Shown here piece after piece: positions 34,778 through 43,809 of a stretch of DNA of 64,000 bases. Origin of the DNA: Rhodobacter sp. (GTDB lineage: Bacteria > Pseudomonadota > Alphaproteobacteria > Rhodobacterales > Rhodobacteraceae); the NCBI GenBank assembly GCA_020637555.1, contig JACKKF010000013.1, positions 310,001-374,000 on the forward strand. The letters run 5' to 3'. Below the pieces are notes generated by a model. That model searched no databases. It was not told the origin of the DNA and saw only the letters and a list, made by a program, of their open reading frames with translations. The position numbers were made by a program, and so were the translations under genes. Numbering within the stretch: the first letter of the stretch is position 1; each line of letters opens with the position of its first letter.

Positions 34778-36661
34778 TCACCCGCCGGCTTCCTCGGACG
34801 TGACGGTGTTGTGGTCGATATCGCGTTTGACCCAACGCAGGGTTTCCTCGACCAGGGCCTTGGCGTCGCCCGCGTCGATGGCGGCGCGCAGGGCCTGCAG
34901 CGCGCGGGCGGTCTCGAACTCGGACAGCACCTTTTCGCGGGTGCGCGACAGTTTCGGATGCTGGGTCCGTTCTAGCTGGGCGCTGATCGACAGTTCCTCG
35001 TGCAGCTTTTCGCCCGGGCGCAGGCCGGTGGTGACGATCTCGATATCGCCCTCGGGGTTCTGCGCGTCGCGCACCGTATGGCCGGACCGTTCGATGACCT
35101 GCCGCGCCAGATGCAGGATGCGCATGGGTTTGCCCATGTCCAGCACGAAGATCTCGCCCCCTTCGGCCAGCGTTCCGGCCCACAGGACGAGGCGGCAGGC
35201 CTCCTGCGTGGTCATGAAATAGCGCGTGACCAGTTCGTGCGTCACGGTGACCGGGCCGCCCCGGCTGATCTGTTCGTGAAAGATCGGCACCACCGACCCC
35301 GAGGACCCCAGCACATTGCCGAACCGTGCCATGGCAAAGATCGTTCCGCCGGATCGCCGCGCCAGGTCGCCCACGATGATCTCGGACAGGCGCTTTGTCG
35401 CGCCCATCACGCCGATCGGGCGGACCGCCTTGTCCGACGAGATCAGCACGAACCGTTCCACCCCCAGATCGAGCGCGGCCTGCGCCAGCGTCAACGTCCC
35501 GAAGACATTGTTGGTGACGCCTGCGATCGGGTTCCGTTCGACCATGGGCACATGTTTGTAAGCCGCGGCGTGCAGGATCACCTGCACCTGCTGGTCCTGA
35601 ATGACGCTGCGCACCAGGCGCGCATCGGTTGTCGATCCCAGGATCGGCACGATGGTGATCGGCGTGTCCTCGGCCAGGGCGCGCAATTCGCGGTCGATCA
35701 TGAACAGCGCGTATTCGTTCAGGTCCAGAAGCACCAGCGCGCGGGGTTTGCACCCCAGGATCTGGCGGCACAGTTCCGATCCGATCGAGCCCCCCGCACC
35801 CGAGATCAGCACCACACGCCCGGCATAGGCCCCGCACCCGCCATTCAGGGCGTCGTTCAGGTGCTGCCGGCCCAGAACCGAATTCGGAAGAACCGGCGCC
35901 AGCTTGGTGACGATCTGCTGTTCGCCGATCAGCTGCGCGAACGACGGAAGGGCGTGCACCTCGACCCCTTGCTTGCCGACACGCCGGGCGATCTGCGCCT
36001 GACGGGGCATGCTGAGCGACGGCATCGCCAGCAGAACGCGCTCGATCTGGTGGGACTTGATCAGCGATTCGATGCGCCGGCCGGGGAACACCGTCAGACC
36101 GGCCACCGTCATGCCCTGCAACGACGGGTTGTCATCAAGAAAGCCGATGACCCGCACCTCGGCATGGGCCTTGAGCGCCATGGCCAGCTGGATGCCGGTC
36201 ATGCCCGCGCCATAGATCAGCACCCGCTTGCTGGGTGTGTCGTGGCGATAGATCGCGATCAGGATCTGCAGCAGGATCATCCGCGACGCGGCGCTGAACA
36301 CCGAATACATCAACGCCAGGATCACCGGCGTTCCGACCGGCACCCGCGAATGTCCCAGCATGATCAGGGCCGCCAGAATGCCGGCCAGAACGGCCCCCAG
36401 CGCGGCGCTGAGGCCCAGCGCGGACAGTTCATAGGATTTGAGCTGCACGCGCGGCAGCCCCAGCAGGATCGACAGGAAGCCCGCCGCCACCGTCAGCACC
36501 ACGAAGGCCAGCCATTCCTGCTGGATCACGCCGAGCGAAGGAACGCGCCCGGCCGCGACCGCGAGTGACACCGACAGCGAAATGGGGACCAGAAGAACAT
36601 CAAGCGACATCAGGATCGCTTGCTTGACGGGCCGGGACAAAGTCTTGAGGAACGCGAGCAT
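34778..36661 (-). CDS. Polysaccharide biosynthesis nucleotide-sugar dehydratase (FlaA1/CapD/WbpM type)
   Basis: This is a 627-residue membrane-bound NDP-sugar 4,6-dehydratase. Four N-terminal helices (about 15–125) lead to a CoA-binding-like Rossmann domain (KRVLIYGAGMTG) and the catalytic SDR domain (about 280–600; LISGAGGSIGSE). The catalytic region is SSDKAVRPIGVMGATKR, with the Met replacing Tyr that is usual in this family. The family makes UDP-4-keto-6-deoxy sugars, the entry to QuiNAc, FucNAc and bacillosamine-type residues. It points away from the RTX gene and is followed upstream by a 157-base AT-richer gap. Confidence 0.88.
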   Translation of the reverse strand: MLAFLKTLSRPVKQAILMSLDVLLVPISLSVSLAVAAGRVPSLGVIQQEWLAFVVLTVAAGFLSILLGLPRVQLKSYELSALGLSAALGAVLAGILAALIMLGHSRVPVGTPVILALMYSVFSAASRMILLQILIAIYRHDTPSKRVLIYGAGMTGIQLAMALKAHAEVRVIGFLDDNPSLQGMTVAGLTVFPGRRIESLIKSHQIERVLLAMPSLSMPRQAQIARRVGKQGVEVHALPSFAQLIGEQQIVTKLAPVLPNSVLGRQHLNDALNGGCGAYAGRVVLISGAGGSIGSELCRQILGCKPRALVLLDLNEYALFMIDRELRALAEDTPITIVPILGSTTDARLVRSVIQDQQVQVILHAAAYKHVPMVERNPIAGVTNNVFGTLTLAQAALDLGVERFVLISSDKAVRPIGVMGATKRLSEIIVGDLARRSGGTIFAMARFGNVLGSSGSVVPIFHEQISRGGPVTVTHELVTRYFMTTQEACRLVLWAGTLAEGGEIFVLDMGKPMRILHLARQVIERSGHTVRDAQNPEGDIEIVTTGLRPGEKLHEELSISAQLERTQHPKLSRTREKVLSEFETARALQALRAAIDAGDAKALVEETLRWVKRDIDHNTVTSEEAGG

Positions 36662-36818
36662 ACGGAACCGGACTGGTCTTTTCAGGAAGCGTTACGCCCT
36701 CTGGTTGAGAAAGGAAAACGCGAAATCGTCACTGTCCTGAAGATTCCTATCAGATATTGCCGGACAGAGACAGCGCGCCGGGCGCGATGGGCGGAAATTT
36801 GCGCCGCATTGCAGCAAT

Positions 36819-37976
36819 CTACAGCGGATTGACCGTGAAAGCGGCAGCCTGCCGACCGCCTCGGCGAGCGTCGAGCCAGGCTTGCGCGCAGTCGATCGCC
36901 TCGCGGATCGTCACATCCATGTCCAGATAGCGATAGGTGCCCAGCCGGCCCAGAAAGCTGACACCCGTTTCGGTGCGCGCACGCTCGACATACCGGCGCA
37001 GCAAGGCTTTCTCGGTCACCAGCCGGATCGGATAATAGGGCACGTCAGCCGCCCCCGCCGCGCGCGAGCGTTCCCGATACAGCACGGACCCGTCATGCTG
37101 TTCCCAGGGCGCGAAATGCTTGTGCTCGGTAATCCGTGTCCAGGGCACGTCGACGTCGCAATAGTTCATCACCGCACAACCCTGCCAGTCACCGGCGGCG
37201 GTGAAGCGTTCGAAATCGAGCGTGCGATAGCCCAGCCGGCCCATGTCGTGCCCGAACCAGGCATCCAGCGGCCCGGTCCAGAACACATGGTCGGCACGCG
37301 CGGCCATCGGGGGGGCAAAGGGCGTGTTCAGCGACAGGCGGATGCGCGGGTGATCCAGGATCGCGCGCACCATGGCGGTGTAGCCGTCCTCGGGCATGCC
37401 CTGGAACGGGTGGGCGAAATAGCTGTCGTCATAGCTGAACCGCACGGGCAGCCGCTTCAGGATCGCCGACGGCAGGTCACGCGGGTCGCAGCCCCATTGC
37501 TTTTGCGTATAGCCCTTGAAAAAGGTCTCATACAGGCGCCGCCCCATGAGTTTCAGGGCCTGATCCTCGAAGTTGAGGGGGGCATCGATGCTGGTATCGG
37601 CCTCGGCCGCGAGGAAGGCGCGCGCCTCGTCGGGGTTGAAGGTGCGGCCAAACACCTGGTTGATCGTCAGCAGGTTCAGCGGCAGCGAATAGACCCGCCC
37701 GCCGCTTTGCGCCATGACGCGGTGACGATAGGGGCGAAAGCGCGCAAAGCGGTTGACATAGGCCCAGACGCCCGCGTCGGCGGTGTGGAAGATGTGCGGG
37801 CCGTAGACATGCACCAGAACACCGGTCTCGGGGTCGCGTTCGGTGTGGCAGTTTCCGGCGACGTGGTCGCGGGCCTCGATCACCTGCACGCGCACGCCGG
37901 TCTGCGCCAGTTCGCGGGCCAGAACGGCACCGGACAGGCCGGCGCCGACGATCAGAACCTCGCTGTCATCCGCCAA
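36819..37976 (-). CDS. glf: UDP-galactopyranose mutase
   Basis: This is a 385-residue flavoenzyme converting UDP-galactopyranose to UDP-galactofuranose. The N-terminal FAD motif is VLIVGAGLSGAVLARELAQ. KQWGCDPRDLPSAILKRLPVR, the GYTAMVRAIL segment and WTRITEHKHF are the substrate- and flavin-site signatures. The start is uncertain: TTG 37976 has AAGGGG at the ideal distance, while GTG 37991 (adding five residues) has none. It supplies galactofuranose for the surface polymer and is the only dedicated galactose-activation gene visible. Confidence 0.9.
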   Translation of the reverse strand: MADDSEVLIVGAGLSGAVLARELAQTGVRVQVIEARDHVAGNCHTERDPETGVLVHVYGPHIFHTADAGVWAYVNRFARFRPYRHRVMAQSGGRVYSLPLNLLTINQVFGRTFNPDEARAFLAAEADTSIDAPLNFEDQALKLMGRRLYETFFKGYTQKQWGCDPRDLPSAILKRLPVRFSYDDSYFAHPFQGMPEDGYTAMVRAILDHPRIRLSLNTPFAPPMAARADHVFWTGPLDAWFGHDMGRLGYRTLDFERFTAAGDWQGCAVMNYCDVDVPWTRITEHKHFAPWEQHDGSVLYRERSRAAGAADVPYYPIRLVTEKALLRRYVERARTETGVSFLGRLGTYRYLDMDVTIREAIDCAQAWLDARRGGRQAAAFTVNPL

Positions 37977-38037
37977 GCCGTGCCCCTTCACCTTGCCATC
38001 GTTGCGCTGCGGGACCGGGGGCGGGGCCCCCGGAAGG

Positions 38038-38850
38038 TCAATCCATGTTCATCCGCTTGAGATACCCTTCGATCAGCGGCACGTCCGAGGGGTTGTTCAA
38101 CTCCCAGAAGGCCGCGCCCGGGGCGCTGACCTCGATGCCGGCGATCTTGTGGCCGTGCTCCAGGAACCTGAGCTGTTCGAGCCCCTCGATCCGCTCCAGC
38201 TCGCCCGGGGCGAGGCCCGCGTAAAGCGTCAGGGCCGCGGGTGTATAGGCATAGAGGCCGACATGGTGGAACACCGGGATCGGATCGTGGCGTTTCAGGC
38301 TGCCGGTAAAGGGGATCACTTCCTTGGAAAAGTAGATCGCATTGCCCTGCATGTCCCGCACCACCGTGGTGGCGCCGACGCGGCCGGCCTTGCGGTCGGC
38401 CAGGAAATTGTCCAGGGCCTCGCGGTCGCAGCGCAGCACCGGGGTGGCGACCTGGCGGGTGTCATCGTCGCGCATCGCGGCGATCAGGGCGGACACGAAA
38501 TGCGGGGGCGTCAGCGGTGCGTCGCCTTGCAGGTTCACCACGATCGGTTGCGTCAGGCCCGCGCGCGTGACGGCCTGGGCCACGCGCTCGGTCCCGTTGG
38601 CACACTCGGGGTCGGTCATGATGACCTCGACACCGATGCGCTGCGCTTCCTCGGCGATGCGGTCGTCGTCGGTCGCGACATAGACGCCGGTGACGCCGCG
38701 GGTGGAGACCGCCGCCGCGCGGGCGGCCATGACGCTGCGCTCCAGCAGCGTGCGCGCGACGCCCGAGGCACCCTTCAGCTTTGCCAGCGGTTTCGCCGGG
38801 TAGCGCGTGGACGCGTAGCGCGCCGGAATGACGATGACGGCCTCACGCAT
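38038..38850 (-). CDS. kdsB: 3-deoxy-manno-octulosonate cytidylyltransferase (CMP-Kdo synthetase)
   Basis: This 270-residue enzyme couples Kdo to CMP. The N-terminal VIPARYASTRYPAKPLAKL is the CTP-binding signature, with VVNLQGDAP and FWELNNPSDVP further on. It starts inside the 3' end of kdsA (8-base overlap). Kdo is needed for lipid A core and, in group-2 capsules, for the poly-Kdo anchor. Its position in a capsule locus suggests at least part of the Kdo goes to the capsule. Confidence 0.93.
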   Translation of the reverse strand: MREAVIVIPARYASTRYPAKPLAKLKGASGVARTLLERSVMAARAAAVSTRGVTGVYVATDDDRIAEEAQRIGVEVIMTDPECANGTERVAQAVTRAGLTQPIVVNLQGDAPLTPPHFVSALIAAMRDDDTRQVATPVLRCDREALDNFLADRKAGRVGATTVVRDMQGNAIYFSKEVIPFTGSLKRHDPIPVFHHVGLYAYTPAALTLYAGLAPGELERIEGLEQLRFLEHGHKIAGIEVSAPGAAFWELNNPSDVPLIEGYLKRMNMD

Positions 38851-39676
38851 TCATGGCCCCCTTGGTCAGCGAGTCATAGGCGCTCAATGTGTCGATCAGG
38901 GCCGCCATCTGGTTCAAAGGCACCATGTTCGGCCCGTCCGAGGGGGCGTTGTCAGGGTCCTGATGGCTTTCGATGAACAGCGCGTGGATCCCCACGGCAC
39001 AGGCTGCCCGGGCCAGAACCGGCACATATTCGCGCTGACCCCCGCTCGTGGCCCCGTTCCCGCCCGGCTGCTGCACCGAATGGGTGGCGTCAAAGACGAC
39101 CGGATACCCGGTCGAGGCCATCTCGGGCAGGCCCCGGAAATCGGTGACAAGCGTGTTGTAGCCAAAGCTGGTGCCCCGGTCGCACAGCATGATGTTCTGA
39201 TTGCCCGTGCTGGCGATCTTGGCGGCGACGTTCTTCATGTCCCAGGGGGCCAGGAACTGCCCCTTCTTCACGTTGATCGCCTTGCCCGTTGCGCCCGCGG
39301 CCAGCAACAGATCGGTCTGGCGGCACAGAAAGGCGGGGATTTGCAGCACGTCCACGACCTCGGCCGCCTTTGCGCAATGCCAGGGTTCATGCACGTCTGT
39401 CAGCACCGGCACGCCGAATTCCTCGCGGATGGTGGCCAGGGCTTCCAGCCCCTTTTCCATCCCCACGCCGCGCTGGCCGGAAACCGAGGTGCGGTTCGCC
39501 TTGTCATAGCTGGCCTTGAAGATCAGCCTGGTGCCGGACGGCGCGCAGGCTTCCAGCAGGCCCGCGCACATCATGCGCGCATGGTCGAGGCTTTCCAGCT
39601 GGCACGGTCCGGCAATCAGCGCGAAAGGGTTCGCGCCGCCGATGGCGATGTCGCCGATGGTGACGATCCTGCTCAT
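38843..39676 (-). CDS. kdsA: 3-deoxy-8-phosphooctulonate synthase
   Basis: This 277-residue Kdo-8-phosphate synthase condenses PEP with arabinose-5-phosphate. FALIAGPCQLES is the PEP site, FKASYDKANRTS the arabinose-5-phosphate loop, and LCDRGTSFGYNTLVTDFRG the TIM-barrel signature. The ATG at 39676 has TAAGGAG six bases upstream; a GTG at 39682 lies inside that ribosome site and is rejected. It is 9 bases downstream of kdsD. Confidence 0.94.
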   Translation of the reverse strand: MSRIVTIGDIAIGGANPFALIAGPCQLESLDHARMMCAGLLEACAPSGTRLIFKASYDKANRTSVSGQRGVGMEKGLEALATIREEFGVPVLTDVHEPWHCAKAAEVVDVLQIPAFLCRQTDLLLAAGATGKAINVKKGQFLAPWDMKNVAAKIASTGNQNIMLCDRGTSFGYNTLVTDFRGLPEMASTGYPVVFDATHSVQQPGGNGATSGGQREYVPVLARAACAVGIHALFIESHQDPDNAPSDGPNMVPLNQMAALIDTLSAYDSLTKGAMNA

Positions 39677-39685
39677 GGGCACTCC

Positions 39686-40651
39686 TTACACCACACCCGC
39701 GCGCAGGCAGTCGTGCAGGCGCACGATGCCGACCGGGCGATGGTCGGTTTCGACGACGAAAACGGAATAGATCTTGCGTTTGTTCATGATGGCCACGGCC
39801 TCGGCCGCGGCGGTCTCGGGCGAGACGCTGACCGGGTTCCGCGTGGCGACCTGACCGGCGGTGCGGTCCATCAGCCCGTCCATGTGGCGGCGCAGGTCCC
39901 CGTCGGAAATGACGCCGATCAGGCCCCCCTGCGCATCGGTCACGCCGGTGATGCCAAACCCGCAGCGCGTCATCGTCAGGATGGTGTCGGACATGGGCGT
40001 GCCCTCGGGCACCAGGGGCAGCAAATCGCCCGAATGCATGAGCTGCGTCACCTTGGCCAGCCGCGCGCCCAGCTTTCCGCCGGGGTGGAAGCTGCGGAAA
40101 TGCTCGGCGCGGAATTCGCGCTGGTCCATCACCGCAACCGCCAGGGCATCGCCCAGACCCAGCGTCAGCGTGGTCGACGTCGTCGGCGCCATGCCCAGCG
40201 AGCAGGCCTCTTCATGATCGGGCAGGGTCAATTTCAGCGTTGCCGCCTGCATCAGGGTCGAATCGGCGCGTTTGGAAATGCCGATCACCGGCACATCGAA
40301 CCTGAGACAATAGGCCAGAAGATCGCTGAGTTCGCTGGTCTCGCCGGAATTCGAGATGACGATCGCGATGTCGTCAGGGGTGATCATGCCCAGATCGCCG
40401 TGGCTGGCCTCGGCCGGATGCACGAAAAAGGCGGGCGTCCCGGTCGACGCCAGGGTTGCCGCGATCTTGCGCGCGATATGGCCCGACTTGCCCATGCCCG
40501 ACAGCGCCACGCGCCCGCGCCCGTTCAGGATCAGACGCACGGCGGCCTCGAAATCGGCGGGCAGGGCGCGCGACAGCGCGATCAGCGCATTGCCTTCGAT
40601 CTCCAGCACGCGCGTGGCCGAGGCGGTGGGTGTCCGGGGGGTGGTCGGCAT
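39686..40651 (-). CDS. kdsD: Arabinose-5-phosphate isomerase (KdsD/KpsF)
   Basis: This 321-residue protein combines a sugar-isomerase SIS domain (about 40–175; GMGKSGHIARKIAATLASTG, VISNSGETSEL) with a C-terminal CBS pair (about 205–320; MSDTILTM, GVISDGDLRRH). It turns ribulose-5-phosphate into arabinose-5-phosphate, the first Kdo step. The DALAVAVMDQREF segment is conserved in the family. kdsD, kdsA and kdsB are one operon in pathway order. A kpsF-like copy next to kps export genes usually marks a Kdo-containing capsule. Confidence 0.93.
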   Translation of the reverse strand: MPTTPRTPTASATRVLEIEGNALIALSRALPADFEAAVRLILNGRGRVALSGMGKSGHIARKIAATLASTGTPAFFVHPAEASHGDLGMITPDDIAIVISNSGETSELSDLLAYCLRFDVPVIGISKRADSTLMQAATLKLTLPDHEEACSLGMAPTTSTTLTLGLGDALAVAVMDQREFRAEHFRSFHPGGKLGARLAKVTQLMHSGDLLPLVPEGTPMSDTILTMTRCGFGITGVTDAQGGLIGVISDGDLRRHMDGLMDRTAGQVATRNPVSVSPETAAAEAVAIMNKRKIYSVFVVETDHRPVGIVRLHDCLRAGVV

Positions 40652-40720
40652 GGGGCTTCCAGGGTCCGCGCGGCCACCGATGGGCCGTCAGCCGGTGCAT
40701 AGACAGCCCGGGGGCCAAGG

Positions 40721-42421
40721 TCAACTCGCCGGCAGGGGGACGCCCGCCGCGCCGGGCCGCGGTTCGCCCAGCAGGACCCGGGCGCGGCGCACGCCATCGC
40801 GTGCCGTGGGGGCGAATTCGACCTCTGGGGCGGCGATGCCGTGGCCGGCAAACTGATCGGCGAGCGCCGGAGACACGCCGGCCAGCACCACCACGACGCC
40901 CTTGCGCGCGGCACTGGTCAACAGCCCTTCGACGGTATGGATCGCGGTCGAGTCGACCATCGCGGTTTCGGTGAAATCCACCACCAGCGCGCGGTGATGG
41001 TCGCCGATGCGTTCCAGCACCGCCCCGACCGCCGACGCCGCGCCAAAGAAGAACGCGCCCTGGATGCGATAGACCAGGATCGCGTCGGCCCGGCTTACGC
41101 CGGTGGGTTCCGGTGCCGAGTCGTCGGCGTCCTCCAACCCCTCGGGCACCACGGCGCTGACACCGGCGGCCTTGGACATGCGGTGGATGAACAGCACCGA
41201 CCCCAGGGCAAAGCCGACGACGATCGCCTCGGTCAGGTCGCGGAACACCGTCAGGCCCCAGGTCGCCAGCAGCACCACCGTATCCTCGCGCGAGGTGCGC
41301 AGCAGCCGGGCGATGGCGTGGCGTTCGATCATGTTCCACGCCACGGTCGCCAGAACGCCCGCCAGCGCCGCCAGCGGCACCATGCCGACCAGCGGTGCCG
41401 CAACCATCATGAAGACCAGCACGAAAACCGCGTGCAACATGCCTGATACCGGACCGTGCGCGTTTGCCCGCACGTTCGTCGCCGTCCGGGCGATGGTGCC
41501 CGTCGCCACCAGCCCGCCCATCGCGGCCGAGGCCAGGTTGGCGATCCCCTGCGCGATCAGTTCCATGTTCGAGTTGTGGCGCCGTCCGCTCATGCCGTCG
41601 GCGACGACGGCGGACAGCAGCGCCTCGATCGACCCCAGCAGGGTGAACCCGATCGCATTGGGAAGAACGGCCAGCGCCAGACCCCACGACAGGGTGGGCA
41701 GGTGCGGCGCGGGCAGGCCGGCCGGCACCGCACCAAAGGTCGACCGGATGGTCGGCGTGTCGAGGTCCAGCAGCGCAACCGCCGCCGTCGTCGCGGCGAC
41801 CGCGACCAGCAGGTTCGGCACCCGCGGCGCGAACCGCTTGAGCCCCAGGATCAGCGCCACCGTGCCCGCGGCCAGCGCGATCGTGACCGGGTTCGCGCTG
41901 GGCAGGGCCTGCCAGATCACGGGCAGCTTCTGCAGGATCGGGCCCGGTTCCGGCCCTGCCAGCGTCAGGCCCAGCAGATCCTTGATCTGGCTTGCGAAGA
42001 TGATGACACCAATGCCGGCGGTGAAGCCGACGGTGACGGGATAGGGAATGAACTTGATGTAGCTGCCCAGCCGGAACGCGCCGATGGCGGCCATCATGAC
42101 GCCCGCCATCATCGTTGCCAGTGCCATGCCTTCCATGCCGAACTGATGCACGGTGGCGGCAACCAGCACGATGAAGGCGCCCGCCGGTCCGCCGATCTGG
42201 AACCGGCTGCCCCCCAGCATCGAGATGACGAAACCACCGACAATCGCCGTGTAAAGCCCCGCCGCCGGTGTCGCGCCCGAGGCGATGGCGATCGCCATGG
42301 ACAGCGGCAGCGCGACGATGGCCACGGTCAACCCGGCGATGGCGTCACGTTTCAGATGCGCGGCGGTGTAGCCCTCGCGCAGAACGGCATAGAGGGCAGG
42401 GACCATACGGTCGGCGGGCAT
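40721..42421 (-). CDS. SulP family anion transporter with STAS domain
   Basis: This 566-residue SLC26/SulP transporter has about 12–14 membrane segments (25–420; ALPLSMAIAIASG, GGSRFQIGGPAGAFIVLV) and a cytosolic STAS domain (about 450–550; VVDFTETAMVDSTAIHTVEGLL). The family moves sulfate, bicarbonate or C4 acids. A beta-carbonic anhydrase gene lies 85 bases upstream on the same strand, which favours bicarbonate. The sulfation genes a few kilobases away keep sulfate possible. The start could also be the Met five codons in. Confidence 0.88.
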   Translation of the reverse strand: MPADRMVPALYAVLREGYTAAHLKRDAIAGLTVAIVALPLSMAIAIASGATPAAGLYTAIVGGFVISMLGGSRFQIGGPAGAFIVLVAATVHQFGMEGMALATMMAGVMMAAIGAFRLGSYIKFIPYPVTVGFTAGIGVIIFASQIKDLLGLTLAGPEPGPILQKLPVIWQALPSANPVTIALAAGTVALILGLKRFAPRVPNLLVAVAATTAAVALLDLDTPTIRSTFGAVPAGLPAPHLPTLSWGLALAVLPNAIGFTLLGSIEALLSAVVADGMSGRRHNSNMELIAQGIANLASAAMGGLVATGTIARTATNVRANAHGPVSGMLHAVFVLVFMMVAAPLVGMVPLAALAGVLATVAWNMIERHAIARLLRTSREDTVVLLATWGLTVFRDLTEAIVVGFALGSVLFIHRMSKAAGVSAVVPEGLEDADDSAPEPTGVSRADAILVYRIQGAFFFGAASAVGAVLERIGDHHRALVVDFTETAMVDSTAIHTVEGLLTSAARKGVVVVLAGVSPALADQFAGHGIAAPEVEFAPTARDGVRRARVLLGEPRPGAAGVPLPAS

Positions 42422-42506
42422 TTGGGCACCGATGCTTGCGATGAGGAATGGCCCGAGGTTAGACCCCGCGCCCCCGCCTCCGCAATGCCCTTGCCGGGGT
42501 CAGATG

Positions 42507-43160
42507 TCAGAGAACCGGCTGAAAGCTGTCGGTCTCGGGGTCATAGACGGTCAGGCCACCCTCGCCGATGTCGTGCCAGACGCCGTGCAGGGTCAGACGC
42601 TCGCCCTCGACCGCGTCGCGGATGAAGGGGAAGGTCATCAGATTTGCCAGCGAAATGCGGATGGATTGCAGTTCCATCGCCTTGATGCGGTCCTCGGCAT
42701 TGTCGATGTCGCCGGTGGCGTCATAGCCCGGGCGCAGGATTTCCATCCAGTTCCCGACAAAGCTGGAGCCCGACGCCAGGTCCGGTGCCAGCCCGGCGCA
42801 CATGTCATGGCATCCGCGCACCCCGCCGCAATTGGAATGCCCCACCACGATCAGATGCGCGACCTTCAGGGCCGTCACCGCGTATTCCACCGCCGCCGAG
42901 GTGCCGTGATGGTCGCCGTCTGGCGTGTAGGGCGGCACCAGGTTGGCGATGTTGCGGTGGATGAAGAACTCGCCCGGGTCCGCACCGAAGATCGAGGTCA
43001 CATGCACGCGGGAATCGCAGCAGGCGATCATCATCGAACGCGGGTGCTGCCCCTCCATGGCCAGGTGGCGAAACCAGCTCTTGTTCTCGCTGTAGGCGGT
43101 GGCGTGCCAGCCCTTGAAGCGGTTCACCAGATAACCGGGCAGTTTGCGGGCAAAATTCAT
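42507..43160 (-). CDS. Beta-carbonic anhydrase
   Basis: This is a 217-residue cytosolic zinc enzyme interconverting carbon dioxide and bicarbonate. Zinc ligands are C48, H108 and C111 (ACCDSR; VGHSNCGG) and the catalytic Asp49–Arg51 dyad is intact. HRNIANLVPP and GTSAAVEYAV are also family-typical. AAGGGA lies upstream of the ATG at 43160. Paired with the SulP gene it probably forms a bicarbonate-uptake and supply module. The divergent intergenic region upstream contains an inverted repeat. Confidence 0.95.
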   Translation of the reverse strand: MNFARKLPGYLVNRFKGWHATAYSENKSWFRHLAMEGQHPRSMMIACCDSRVHVTSIFGADPGEFFIHRNIANLVPPYTPDGDHHGTSAAVEYAVTALKVAHLIVVGHSNCGGVRGCHDMCAGLAPDLASGSSFVGNWMEILRPGYDATGDIDNAEDRIKAMELQSIRISLANLMTFPFIRDAVEGERLTLHGVWHDIGEGGLTVYDPETDSFQPVL

Positions 43161-43225
43161 GGCGGATTTCCCTTAAGTCCGAGGCGTGGTCAGTGCTATG
43201 CTCAATTAAAAAGAAAATCGAGCAA

Positions 43226-43246
43226 GTTCCCCGATCAAGGGGAAAC
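43226..43246. promoter_or_regulatory. Inverted repeat in the divergent carbonic anhydrase / Hpt-like promoter region
   Basis: TTCCCC (43227–43232) and GGGGAA (43239–43244) face each other across GATCAA. The region just before it (43199–43222) is AT-rich (caattaaaaagaaaatcg), unusual for this genome and promoter-like. It could be an operator; no regulator gene is adjacent. Confidence 0.35.
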
Positions 43247-43317
43247 GAATTGTTAGCCCGGATCGCCCAAGCTGAACGCGGGTGTGAAGGAGCCGACTGA
43301 GGCAGAAAGGTGTGGGC

Positions 43318-43698
43318 ATGACCATGGTGTTTGAATTCCGCCCCAGCGAGCGGATCGTGATCGATACCGCGACGTTGGGCGACCTGTTTACGCGGCTGGG
43401 TGATCGCGGGGCAGAAGATTTCGTGATGGAAACGGTCGAGGCCATCTCGGACACGCTGGCCGAGGTGGACGGTCTGCTGCGAAAGGACCGTATGGACGAG
43501 ATCGCGCCACGCGCGCAGCGCGTGTCGAAACTCAGCGCGGCGATCGGCCTGACCTCGTTGGCGCGGGTCTCGCGCGACATGGGCATCGCTGCCCGGCGGG
43601 GTGATCTGGTGGCCTATCGGGCTGTCTGGGAACGGCTGGTGCGGATCGGTGACAGGTCCCTTGCGCAGGTGTGGGAGGTGCCCGGCCTGTCGGTCTGA
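43318..43698 (+). CDS. Hpt-like helical protein lacking the phospho-acceptor histidine
   Basis: This is a 126-residue all-helical protein. The segment APRAQRVSKLSAAIGLTSLARVSR resembles the phosphotransfer helix of Hpt domains (H-S-L-K-x-x-A-x-x-x-G), but an Arg stands where the His would be. It would not carry phosphate; it could be a scaffold or inhibitor of a phosphorelay. AAAGG precedes the ATG at 43318. It is divergent from the carbonic anhydrase gene and is followed by the M17 peptidase gene. The Hpt relation is a visual judgement and may be wrong. Confidence 0.55.
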   Translation: MTMVFEFRPSERIVIDTATLGDLFTRLGDRGAEDFVMETVEAISDTLAEVDGLLRKDRMDEIAPRAQRVSKLSAAIGLTSLARVSRDMGIAARRGDLVAYRAVWERLVRIGDRSLAQVWEVPGLSV

Positions 43699-43809
43699 CG
43701 GCAGGCACGGGCCGGGTCGGTCACGGCGCCCGTGCGGCTGCGGCACAGAACGCTCTTTTTATTCAGCGGTTTGGGCGGTAGGCTGCGGCAAAACCAGATA
43801 GAGAGTGCC

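Noticed and set aside
16778..40651. Capsule region as a recent genomic island bounded by repeats or tRNA
   Set aside because: I found no flanking direct repeats, tRNA or integrase. Apart from the lower-GC stretch near 18.1 kb, composition is like the rest.
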